A DNA stretch of 64,000 bases from Petrolisthes cinctipes (Eukaryota; Arthropoda; Malacostraca; Decapoda; Porcellanidae), in assembly GCA_033782935.1 (NCBI GenBank), contig JAWQEG010001438.1:57501-121500 (forward strand), given 5' to 3'. Under the pieces are notes generated by a model. It saw only the letters and a list, made by a program, of their open reading frames with translations. It made no database searches and had not been told where the DNA came from. The translations under genes were made by a program, and so were the position numbers. How positions within the stretch are numbered: position 1 is the stretch's first letter; each line of letters opens with the position of its first letter. Shown piece by piece: positions 11,681 to 23,600 of the stretch.

Positions 11681-14063
11681 AGCAAAACCCAAAGAGAGAG
11701 TTCCTGAAATACCTTATCCTACCTCCTTCCCCTAACCTCCAGCAATACCGAGGCCAGGGCAACCAACCAGCCACTGGCCACAAAATGCTGTACACACACA
11801 CAATATATTCTCCGCTGCACCACAACCAACAAATGCCCTCCGGGACGCATTTTTCCCAAGTCTCTCACTATATCGTGAAGGGAGAATATTACAGCCAATC
11901 ACAGCCCACCTTTTCCAAGGCTGTAACAAGTATTACCAGGTTATAGGAACTCAAAGATACACAACAAAAGGCATAATTTCAACAATTGTCGTTGTTGTTT
12001 ACTGCTATAAAAAGCACTTAGTTTATTTACTGTTATATAATTGTTGGTATGTTTTAAAACAGGTCTTAATAATGAAACAAAAAAACATGAAACAGTAATA
12101 GAAAACACATTTTCCCTGTATTTTGCATTGGTAACACTGACCACTGTTATGTAAGCCTAATTTACCATTGTTATTTTGTCTCACAATTTATCTGTGTAAA
12201 TTTGCCAATAGTATAATATTTTTCTCACGGACGATGAACATCTGCCCAAGAGCAGTATGGCGCCATACAAAATTTTAGCCAGTTAACTCCCCCTCCCTTC
12301 CTGTATCCCCTCTCTTTTACAGTGACGTGTCTTAACGTCCGCACCCGATAGATAAAAAGACCCTGTTTTGACCCGTTTAATCAGACACTGGAGTAACTTG
12401 GTAGTGATTGGTGGTGTGCTTTGGTCTGGAGAGAGAGAGGAGGCTTGTGGTTACGTCCGTTGTACAGTCGGCCACAGTGCTGGCTGTCACAGTCAGTGTT
12501 GCAAACTCTAGTTCTCTGATATTCGCAAACTTTTTTTTTTTCTTCGAATTATGGCCTCGAAGCATCTCAATCGTGGGGAAGTGAAGGAAGAGAGAGAAAG
12601 ATAGGTAAGATGAAGGAGAGGGAGGGGAAGAAACAGTGGAGGGTAAAATATCATACAGTGAACCAATGCAATATAATAGCTTAGGTATAAGAGTTATGAA
12701 GTGCAATTAACGTAATTAGTGACAAGGTGATATCACATAACATTCAAAACAACCTGTGTTTTGTAAAGTTTCATGTAATAGACTTAATAATAGTGATTAT
12801 CAAATAAATATTTCTGACTGATTCATTCCTGTGATTATGGAGTTGTGGTGTGTACCATTAGAAGTGAGGAAACTGTGGTCATAATATAACTTTGGTAAAG
12901 ACTGATATAACAAGGGATTTCAGGAATTGTGTCCGTGCCTCGTGTGTGAGTCGAGGAGGAATCCCGTAATAGTGGAAACGTGTGTTTTGGACTTTTGGTG
13001 CCTGGGAGCGTCCCTGGTAGCGCCGTGCAAGTGGCATCGGCGGAAGAAGTGTCATTAGGGGAAAAGTGTACCAAGCGTCTCACCCCCACGTGGAGAGTGG
13101 CAGGCCGGGAGATATATTATGGTGGGGAATAAGTTGTGCAAAATTTACCAAAGACAGTGTTGGTGATTTTGAGGGTTTAAATGATGTGTTATACTAGAAT
13201 CTAGATAGACATATCCTTGTGATAAATAAAGTGTAATTAGTTAGGTAGAGTTAAGGGATATTTGGCATATGGCCTTTACTGTAATATATTTTGTTGTGGA
13301 GAAGAGAAGGGTATTGTGATTTCATTATATAAAAAAAAGAAAGAAGGAACATTTTCTATTCTTTTGTATTAAACTATTAATGTAAAGTGAATGTTTTCTT
13401 GTCCTAGCAGGAGTATCATAAAATTTTATTTGGATGTGATGAGTGGTGTTTATGGTGAGCTCAGAGGGTGAGAGTGGGCAGCTATAAAGAGGATTTTTCA
13501 GGTTGGGAATCCACCTCATTACTCATATATAAAGATATCTACAACACTGCATTTCAGATGATTACTATGAGTCCCTTTGTGCACTTGAATGACGTTAAAC
13601 GTAGTGGAAAATAACCAAGAGGTAATTGTGCGTCCGTGGCTTAGTGGGGTTAGTGAATGCAGGATTCACACTTAATGGCACTTATTGGTGTATATGTACA
13701 GTACAGTACCGGGCCAACATACTGTAGATACTATAAATTGACATGTGAAAGACACCTGAAACTATTAAGATACCATCCCCCTGGGGTAGGAGGCTACGAA
13801 TACCTTCCCAGTATCCCTGCTTGTCATAAAAGGTGACTAAAAGGGGTTTTTACTTCTCCAACTGTCCCTTTTTTTTTTCATTTGTTACCTTTTGTACTTA
13901 CTGTCCCACCTCTCAATCCCCATTTTCCTCGGGCGTTATATGTCCTTGTTGCGGCGCCGAGTATCAATTAATCAAACAATCAATTTAAAACAGAATTTTT
14001 TTCTAAGTTGAGCAGAATCACTATGAGTTAGCCAAAGGTCATATCTCCGCCATCAAAATGCAG

Positions 14064-14069
14064 TTTAAT
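14064..14069 (-). terminator. Candidate poly(A) signal of the caspase gene
   Basis: The minus strand reads ATTAAA about 88 nt after the caspase stop codon. It is the nearest accepted variant of the signal. No transcript evidence. Confidence 0.35.
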
Positions 14070-14156
14070 TAAACTGATGCAGTTTAACCATCTGAGAGGC
14101 TTTGGCTTTGCCGAACTAATATACAAATACTATCCCTAATACATGTACTCCAATGG

Positions 14157-14416
14157 TTACACTATGAATTTATTCCTCTCAAAGAAGTAAACTTTCCTCA
14201 TGAGTGTAGAGACAGTATATGGTATTTGTTTGTTACTGTGCCAGATGCTGTTTCCGGGGACATAACTTTCATACTTGATGGCCACCTCCCGTGTTACCCT
14301 CAGCAACAGTGTAGCCAAGTCATCATGAAGGCTGTTCTCTAGTAGTACTTGACAGAGGAAATGTATGAACACACTTCCCTTCACTCCAAAGTTCTTAGAC
14401 TTGAAAGCAAACATTC
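14157..14416 (-). CDS. Caspase terminal exon, small (p10) subunit
   Basis: Acceptor CTCCACAG before 14416. Encodes GMFAFKSKNFGVKGSVFIHF, LLLRVTREVAIKYESYVPG and KQIPYTVSTLMRKVYF, then stop. The block LLLRVTREVA..YES is the p10 helix signature. The expected SWRN motif is absent: AFKSKN occupies its place. Confidence 0.9.
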
Positions 14417-17400
14417 CTGTGGAGAAAAAACAAGCTAAAGTTGCATCATTATTATAATAAAAAATATAAAATTGACAGGATGAAATGGATTCAGTGCTTA
14501 CTATCTTTTTCGTATGATGGCTTACTGTGTTAAAGTTACAAGACATCTGCATACTGTTAAACTTGTACTGTACAACTCGTGTTTTATCAGTACAGTATAC
14601 AGTACTGTAGGAAGTACAAGAAATAAACCAGTACAATGTTTCAGCCAGATCTTTGTATGTTTACCCTGAACATATAATTATAATTGTGTGTCTGTTTTAA
14701 TTTGACGTAGTTATCTTCTTACCATTTGATATTCAAGTAAACTGTCACGAGTCGATGCTCGTGGCATTATAATAATAATGTCGTGGCATAGAGAATTGCT
14801 TAATTAAGCCAGACGGAGTCGTATTTTCCACTGGTTATGTTAGCTAGTTAGCTGTACTGTATCGGGGTGGAAGGCAGTACAGATTTGAAAACAACTGTCG
14901 ACTCGTCTGTATTCCCCGCTCGTATTATTATTACCGAAGGAATTAATCATACCGAGAAAGATTAATTCCTTGAATTACATACGTATCATGAAGTGGAGAA
15001 TTGTATGACTGATGCTCATAATTATATTAGGATGTTAAGTTAGTCAGCATAGGCACATTAAATAAGAAAATAACTCTGATAACTGCAGTGATAAGTCAGT
15101 CTGCACTTAGCTGCAACACAGCACACTACCACAACCACAACAAGGTAACCATAACCTCTCCACTACAGTTTGTAGCAACCACTTATACATGTTGGTGGAG
15201 ACAACAATAAGTTCACAACTACAGAAACCACTCATACACGCTTATGTGGGTTGTAACTCTTTTTGCCGATACAATACTGTACAACCCTTCTTTTTTGAAT
15301 CCATATTATGTTGATGCAGCTGCAAAATACATGTCATTAGTAAAACAAACATGTATTAATTTTCCATAGAAATATTTTGTTTATTATATAAAATGTATAT
15401 GTTATAATAATTTCTATATTCAATCCAAGAGTACAAAATAAAATCCATATAAAAAGTATTATTCACTCATCACTTGTCTCATCAGATGAAGAGGGTGGGG
15501 GGGGGGCACAGAAACGCCATTCCCAGGGTACCCAAAACTCTTGAAACGCCCTGAATATTACAGTACAGTACTAACCAGGATAAGAGGCCCACATCATGAG
15601 CATATCGGCATGAATTGGAATCACATAATCTTCCTTCTCTCTCAGGTCAAAAGAATCGGTTGAAACACGAAGACCTTTCTGTTTATTAAGTTGGATTCCT
15701 TTGTCAGTCGATTCACCTCGGCAGGCCTGGAAAATTTATTTTGCATGTAATGTATTATAGTTATCTTGAAAGTGTATATAAGTTATGTAGATATTTACAT
15801 CACTTACATTACTATTCTATTCTATCTACAAGGTCATGAGAGCATAATTATATTTTACCACAGCGAGAAATATGACAAAGCAGTACTGTAGTAGAAATTC
15901 TTTCCTTCCCTTGTTATATTCATGTGAGGAAATGCATTCTTGGACTTGAAATTAAATAATGATGAGAAATAAATCAGATTGTCAGCCGGACATTTCCATA
16001 TTAGTTACCATTTATTGCTTTGTTTTGTTTTATCTCCACCATTCTCCCTTCCTTAATGATAAACCTTTACAGGTAGGCTATATGAAATAGTACAGAGTAA
16101 ATGTTGGGATCCAAACAACTGTGCAGGTATCGCACCAGATGGCCAGTGCATACAAATTTGCCATATACTTGCCATGTAACAAATATGGAGTTAGATGTGT
16201 TTGGTAAAATATACTATTACTACAAAAACTTGAGGAAATATTATTATTATTATTATTTTTCTTCTTTTTATTTTTTTTTTGCATGTGTGATGTTGTTGGC
16301 ATCATCAATAAACAGTATTTCTAACTACATCTGACACAAATGATCACATACACTGAAAAACCTGTTGCTCTGCAAAGTTACTGTACGAGTACATGTAATG
16401 TTTTGGAAATTTCACTGTTCACAACTGCATTTAGCTTTCTTTTCCCTTCACTGATCTATCGGGTGAACAAGTCTAGACCATTTATATCCCTAACACTATT
16501 GACTATATATCAAATATCATCTTCATTGTACAGTCTTGGTCAATAATAATCATCCACATAGGGATGACTCGGGGAAATTGCTGTCTTATGTTTCCACGTT
16601 GTCGTATGATATGATTGTTTGAATAATGTGTAGCTGATTGTAGTAAAACAGAAGATGGTACATAACCTAATTTATATAATGGAAATTTCTCAGCTAACGA
16701 ACTGAGAGAAGCTGTTAAACTTTCACATGAGTCACTCCTATATGGATGATTATTATTGACCACGACTGTAGGTACCATTCGCCACAAGAATTGGTACACG
16801 CACTGTAGTTTCCTAGGGTTTACAACATATAGAATATATAAGACTACATAACTGCAATACAACATTATTATTTTTTTTTTTTTTAATCACGCTTGTTCTA
16901 CTGCTGTCCACAAAAAGGAGGAAGCTTTCAGACGGTACCGACGCCTTCAAACTGATGAATCTCGTGCTCTGTATATTTCTGCCCGGAATCGTGCCAAATC
17001 TGTTCTCAGACTAGCCAAAAAATCCTTCATCCGTGCCAAGTGCAATGATCTGTCCAACTCTTCCACCTCTCGTTCTTTCTGGCATCTAGCCAAAAGTCTC
17101 TCCAGTAACTTTACTTCTTCCTCTTTCCCTCCTCTCATCCTTCCTGATGGAAATGTTGCCATCTCTTCACCTGATAAAGCTGAACTCTTTTCTCAAACCT
17201 TTGCCTTTAACTCCACACTGGACGATTCCGGCTCTATTCCTCCAACTCCGCCCCCCTCTGACTTACTTATGCCTGTCATCAGAATCTCTTCAAAGGAAGT
17301 ATATTCTGCCCTCTCTGGCCTTAACACTCGGATTCCTCCTGTTGTTCTCAAGAACTGTGCTTCCGTACTGACACCCTGCCTAGGCAAACTGTTCCGTCTA

Positions 17401-20400
17401 TGTCTATCATCTAACACTTTTCCTTCTAGCTGGAAGTTTGCTCTGATCCAACCTGTTCCGAAGAAAGGTGACCGCTCCCAACCCTCCAACTATCGCCCCA
17501 TTGCTTTGACCTCATGTTTATCTAAAGTCTTCGAATCTGTTCTTAACTCCAAAATTCATAAGCACCTTATTTGTCACGACCTTCTTTCAGATGGTCAGTA
17601 TGGTTTCCGTCAAGGACGCTCTACTGGCGATCTTCTATCCCTCCTTTCTGATTCATGGTCAACCTCTTTTCGGAACTTTGGTGAAACTTTTATTGTTGCC
17701 CTCGACATATCCAAAGCTTTTGATAGAGTCTGGCACACAGCTTTAATCTCCAAACTGCCCTCATTCGGTTTCTATCCCTCTCTCTCCACCTTTATCTCTG
17801 ATTTCCTTTCTGGCCGTTCTATAGCTGCTGTTGTAGACGGTCACTGTTCTTCTTCCAAGTCTATTAATAGTGGTGTTCCTCAGGGTTCTGTTCTATCACC
17901 CACCCTCTTTCTCCTGTTCATTAATGACCTTCTTACCTGTACCTCTTCCCCTATCCACTCCTATGCTGATGATTCCACCCTACACTACTCCACTCACTAT
18001 GACAACCGTCCATCCCAGCAGCTTCTCTCCACATCACGTGATGATGCAGTAGCACGCCTGACTTCTGATCTTTCCCTCATCTCTAACTGGGGCAGAGAGA
18101 ACCTTGTTGTTTTTAATGCCTCAAAAACACAGTTCCTTCATCTTTCGACTTGTACTAATCTTCCTGATAACTATCTCCTCTCCTTCAATGACACACAACT
18201 TAACCTTTCCCCCTCTCTTAATATTCTTGGAGTCTCTTTCTCTCATAATCTCTCTTGGAGAGATCACATTACCTCTCTTGCTAAAACCGCCTCATAGAAG
18301 TTGGGTGTGCTGCGCAGATTCCGTGATTATTTCACCCCCTCACAGTTGCTGTCTCTGTACAGGGGTCTCATCCGCCCCTGTATGGAGTATGGCTCTCATG
18401 TGTGGGGTGGTTCAACATTCACAACACTCCTGGACAAGGTGGAATCAAAGGCTTTTCGTCTCATCAACTCTCCTCCTCTTACTGATTCACTACAACCTCT
18501 CTCTCTTCGCCGCAATGTTGCATCACTTTCTCTCTTCTATCGCTACTACACTGGACATTGCTCTTCTGAACTCTCTCAATGTATGCTTCCTCCCCTCAGG
18601 AGAATATGCAACACTCGTCAAGCCTCTCGTTCTCACCCCTTTTCTGTCCAACTCCCTAATGCAAGAGTTAACCGGTACTCTCAGTCTTTCATATACACAA
18701 CTGGTCAACTCTGGAACACTCTACCTTCATCCATCTTTCCACCTTACTACGACTTATGTTCCTTCAAACGCAATGTATCTAGGCATCTCGAACGAAATTG
18801 GACATGATTTTGGACACTTCCACTAACGACTATGCAGATGGGGACAGAGAGCGGGCCCGTGGCCTTTAGTCCCCATCTTTTTTTTAATATAGAAAAAAAA
18901 AAAAAAACTTGGTAGATCATTCATTGCAGTACTTCCAGAATAATTACTTCTCTTTCCATGCGGCCTGTGTAAGAATTCCTTTGGCCAATCGTACTTCTTC
19001 CCCTATCCACTCATATACCAATGATTCCCCGCTAAACTACCACACCAAGTTTCGCAATCATTGCTTCTCACTACATCATGTGATGTTGCAGAAGGATGCC
19101 AGACTCTTAACCTTACCCTCCTTGCTTCTATATTGGACATTGCTCTTCTGAACCCCTCAGTGTTTGCTTCCTCTCCTCAGGAGAATATGAAGACTTGCGA
19201 AGCTACTCAGTTTCACCCCTTTCCTGCCCAGCTCCTTAATGCTAATGTTAACCATTACCAGCAATCTTATACCGTTTATATTTTAGCTGGTCAACTCTAG
19301 AACACTTTGCCGTCAACTATCTATCCCCTTTATTACAGCATATGCTTCTTAAAACGTAATGTATCTAGATATCTAAAACAAAAATTTTCACAGCTGAGGA
19401 TTAGCATTCAGTTGGACACATGAATTCGTGATACAGTCCTGCCACAGGCTGGTGAAAGATGCTCAACTTTTCCCAGTATCAAATTCCTTAATACCTTGTA
19501 GGATATACCGGCGACAGAAACCATTACTTGTGATGGCAATAATAAGCATGTGGCAGGCAACAGTCACTGATTACCACAGAGGGACGAGCATCTTTTCCCT
19601 GGGCTGTACCACGAATTCATGCGTCCAACTGTACCAAGACCTTCAGTGGAAGGGGGTGATGGGGATGAAAGGTTCATTAATCAAATTAATTCAAGCAATG
19701 GCTAAACTGGTCAGGTGATACACAGTATATTGTAACACGGATTGTGCCTTGAATGGACTCTAATATTTTAATGGCATGATGACAAATGCAATACCCATCT
19801 CTACCCATGGCCACCTGTGTCTACAAATGCGATCACTTTTCTTTTAAGGGTAAATTATTAAATTACCTTTGAACCTGTACAGCACATTACTTGGGAATTA
19901 CTTCCACATAACTGGCTGCACCTGAATATCATTATTACTGTACTGTGCATCACTCAATTCAATGAGTTGTTCTGTACATTAAATATAATCACAGAACTTA
20001 CTTGGATGAAAAACATTTTTGGTTTCCCAGCAAGTGTTGGACATTTCTCTGCAGTGAAGTTTTTCCAAAGTACTGATGTGTCTACCGTGCCATCATATAC
20101 ACAAATGTACTCTCGATTGTTCTTCTCATTTAGTCCTCCATGACTCATAAATATTACTGCTAATGCATCATTCTGGCTGTGGTCGGTAGCAGCAACTGAA
20201 AGTGAAGAATTACTTTTGAAAAATGCAGTGTACTGTAGTGTTCAGCATTGATGTGAATGTGACCCATTTTACTAGGTACTGTATTTCTGTCTCTCATTAT
20301 GTGTTCTAATTTCAATCTTCCACTCCCTGAAAAAAGGAATTGGGGTTTTCATGATGATGTATGGTGTTCAAACTGACATTTCATAATGCATTATAAAATC

Positions 20401-20429
20401 CAGAAGTACATACCAACCATAGTATTGTA

Positions 20430-20527
<98 letters not shown>

Positions 20528-20545
20528 AAAAATTATAAAACCAAA

Positions 20546-20604
<59 letters not shown>

Positions 20605-23600
20605 GAAATCCCTCAGACAATTATTTATTATTACATAGCTGACTACCCGTTGAAAATCCGGTTGTTTGTCATTTCAACGGTTCCTTTTTTTATTATTATT
20701 ATTATTGTCGTTTTTGTCTTTGTTCTCTCTCTCAACATCAGTTCAACAAAAACAACTGTAAACCCTTGATTGTCTGAGTAACTCTGATTATTGGCATAAC
20801 TTAACATTAAACAAATGAAGTTAGAAACATGGTGGGTTTTGATATAGTTGGAGTTTGGTCGGTAATTTCTCACAACAAGGGACATACATTGGAATATATT
20901 ATACTGTACTAATAAGATATTGCAAAAGTTTCATTAGAATTTGCACTACTGAAGGATACCAGTATATAATGTATAGCGTAATGTCTAATTATTGGTATAG
21001 TGAAACCAGCACAGCTGGATTGCTATAGAATAGGCCCCTTCACAAGCCCAGGCCCCGTATAGGCATAATCTGGGTTGGAAGGGTCAATTCCGTGACGTTC
21101 ATCAGAAGTAAATAAAATTCAAATCTGGCGCTGTACTGATAGTGGAGCCACCTGGTGGTGGCGCGGTGAGGTATTAAGTCCCTCCTCCGCTGAATACCGC
21201 TCGCTCACTCTGTCGCGGAACACGTCTCAGTCAACATCTACGCTCCTCGCTGCTACGCTATGGTATTGTGTCAGTGTTCCTGCTAATATTTTCTTTTGTG
21301 TTCTAGTGGCTAGCCTGCTTTGCAGATGTATCGTGTGTGTTTTCTAGGAGGGTTTTAGGCGTTTATGGGGTTTTTTTCTTCGTGAGGACTGAATTCTCTT
21401 TTCCTTAGCAAAGGGGGGCTTTTCAGCCCCTTTTTTTGGAGTTTTTCTCCGTCTTTCCCCCCCTTTCACCTTTCCTCCTGCCACTAGTACATGCTTCGTG
21501 TGTATTTTATCGGGGTTTCTGGGGTTTTTAGCGAGGTTAGTGGGCGCCACGTGGGACTTCTCCGCCCCAAGTGGTGAGCACATGGGGTCTTTGCAGCCCT
21601 TCCTCTTGCCTTCCCCGATTATTATGTGTCCCCTCTCGGTAAGGGGGAGTGAGAATTGTGCCCTGGTTCTCTCTTCCTCTCCCGGGCGGGGGTATTTTAT
21701 TTTCTTTTTGGGGTTTTTCCATTATTTTCAGCCTGGAGTGTTTCTTCTCAGGCTATCGGGTCCCCTCCTACCCCTCCTTCTGGATCATTCTGTCCGGGGG
21801 GCCCTTATTTACCCGCTCCATGTGGCGGGCTGTTTTGGTTTTACGGGGTTTTTCCCTGGGCGGCTGCGCGAGTGTGGGTGATCGTGTCCTGGTCCCCAGG
21901 TACAGCGGGCGTGTCCCGCGCTTCTTTCCTTCGGGGAGGATGGGTTTCGTGTCTTCTGTGTTCCAGTGTTTGCACGTGTTAACCCATGTTTGTGTATTCT
22001 TTTCTCCCTCAGCCTACTCGTGCCCTTTGTGCTGCTTCAGGATGTACCGTGCGGGTCTCGCCTGACGGACACCTGCACTGTTCGCCTCACGCACCCTGCT
22101 TCACTCCCTTGGGTTACGACCCTTTGGCGTGTGGTGTGTGCCGCCCCTGGGCTGAGTTGTGTCGGGTTACCTCCCCTTCTGCCCGCTCCAAGCTCCCTGC
22201 CCTTGCTTCTCTTCGTATGGCGTGGACGAGGGCTAGGAGAATGGCCCACAAACGAGACGGTTCTTCTTTGGCGTGGGTGGACCCGATTTTGGGAGCGGAC
22301 CTGGGTTTATTCAGGACCCGTTACCCTTCTTCCTGTCTCTCGGAGTCTCAGGGGCTAGAACCTCCTGAGGCCCGAGAGATTGAGCCTCCTTCCCTAGACG
22401 GTACTACGACTCCTTCTCGGGGCTTAGCCCCCCGGAAAACGAGCGAGTCTGTCGCACTGGTTCTCCCGACTACCTCACCGGTACAAGGGCCCAGCAGGGA
22501 ACCCCCAGCTTCGCCTCCTGCTAGAGCTGGCTCCTCAGGCCTCTCTAGAGGATGCAAGCGTTCAGCTAAGAGGTCCCGCCACTCCAGGAAGTCCCGTGCT
22601 CGTCGCTGTTCTCCTTCCTCCTCTTCTTCGTCGTCCTCTTCCTCTTCTTCGTCGTCGGGGAGCTCTCCTTCGCCCGCCCGCAAATCCCGCAAGGGTAAGC
22701 GGGGGGGGGACAGCCCCTCGTCGAGGAAGATAGTTAAGATCTTCCACGCCCTTATTCCTCACGCTTTTCCTGGGGCGTCCGTCGCGCAGCCTCCGGCTGT
22801 CGCTACGGAACCCGCTCTTTTTCCCCCGCCTCCCGCTGCTGCTCCCGTCGAGGGCGCGAGTCCTCCCGGGGATGTGGGAGTCCTTTTCGTGCCTCCCGTT
22901 TCCCCGGGACTCGAGTCTCCGTCGAGGGACGTAGCTGAGGAGTTGGTTACCTCCGCACCTCCGTCCCCGTCACCCCCTCCTTCGGGAGACGGATACCTTC
23001 CCTACTCTTGGTCTCTTCTCCCTCCTACCTGGACCCACTCTTCGGAGGAGGGCAGACTGGTGGCTTGGTCTCCGGACACGGCTCAACCAGACGTGTGGAT
23101 CCGGAGGGATGACGTCCTGGTGAAGTGGGGGGCGGATGAGAAGGGCGAGGCTATTCCCTTCTACAAGGTCCGTCCTATCTCAGCGCCCGTACCCACTTCA
23201 TCTAGGGTGTCCTCTGCGGCGACCCTGGACGCGATGGGTTTTCTGGTGGAGTACAGCCAGCTACACTTGTCCGGGGCTTGGAGGATTGACCGCTCCCACG
23301 GTAACACGGCGCTCCTCCTTTCCCCGGACGCGTACTTCCCGGGGGATAAGGGCGAAGGGGACCTGGACATTCCAGCCCTTCTCCTTAAGTCCCTGGACCA
23401 CCAGAGAAAGAACGCGCCCAGGAAGCCCCCTCCTCCATCTTTCCCCGTCATCCTCCCTCATTCCCGGGCCCCCCCGGGCTTGAGGGAGTGCCTGTGGAAG
23501 ACGGAAAAGGAGCCCCCGGTCCCCTATCAGCTGAAGGAGCCCGATGGCAAGTTGCGACAGGCGGAGTCTGCTACCCGTCTAGAGTTGGCCCACACCATCT

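Larger units (their letters stand above)
10889..14156. other. Intergenic DNA 3' of the caspase
   Basis: No gene recognised. A (GA)n tract lies at 11616-11675. On the plus strand, 12551-12605 has a short open frame (start MASKHLNRG) ending TAG immediately before GTAAGA. That could be a 5' leader and donor of an unknown transcript, but nothing downstream supports it. The region 13760-13990 resembles a retroelement 3' tail ('ccctgcttgtcataaaaggt', then T-rich and repeated AATCAA-type ends). Confidence 0.45.

Noticed and set aside
12551..12610. Possible first exon with MASKHLNRG and a GTAAGA donor
   Set aside because: An in-frame TAG sits directly before the donor and no downstream partner exon was found.
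17147..17371. Alternative start for the LINE frame at 17147
   Set aside because: Out of frame with the reverse transcriptase, whose frame is open from about 16885.
22348..22762. Minus-strand acidic/Arg-rich frames
   Set aside because: Antisense of the GC-rich Ser/Arg stretch of DIRS Gag.
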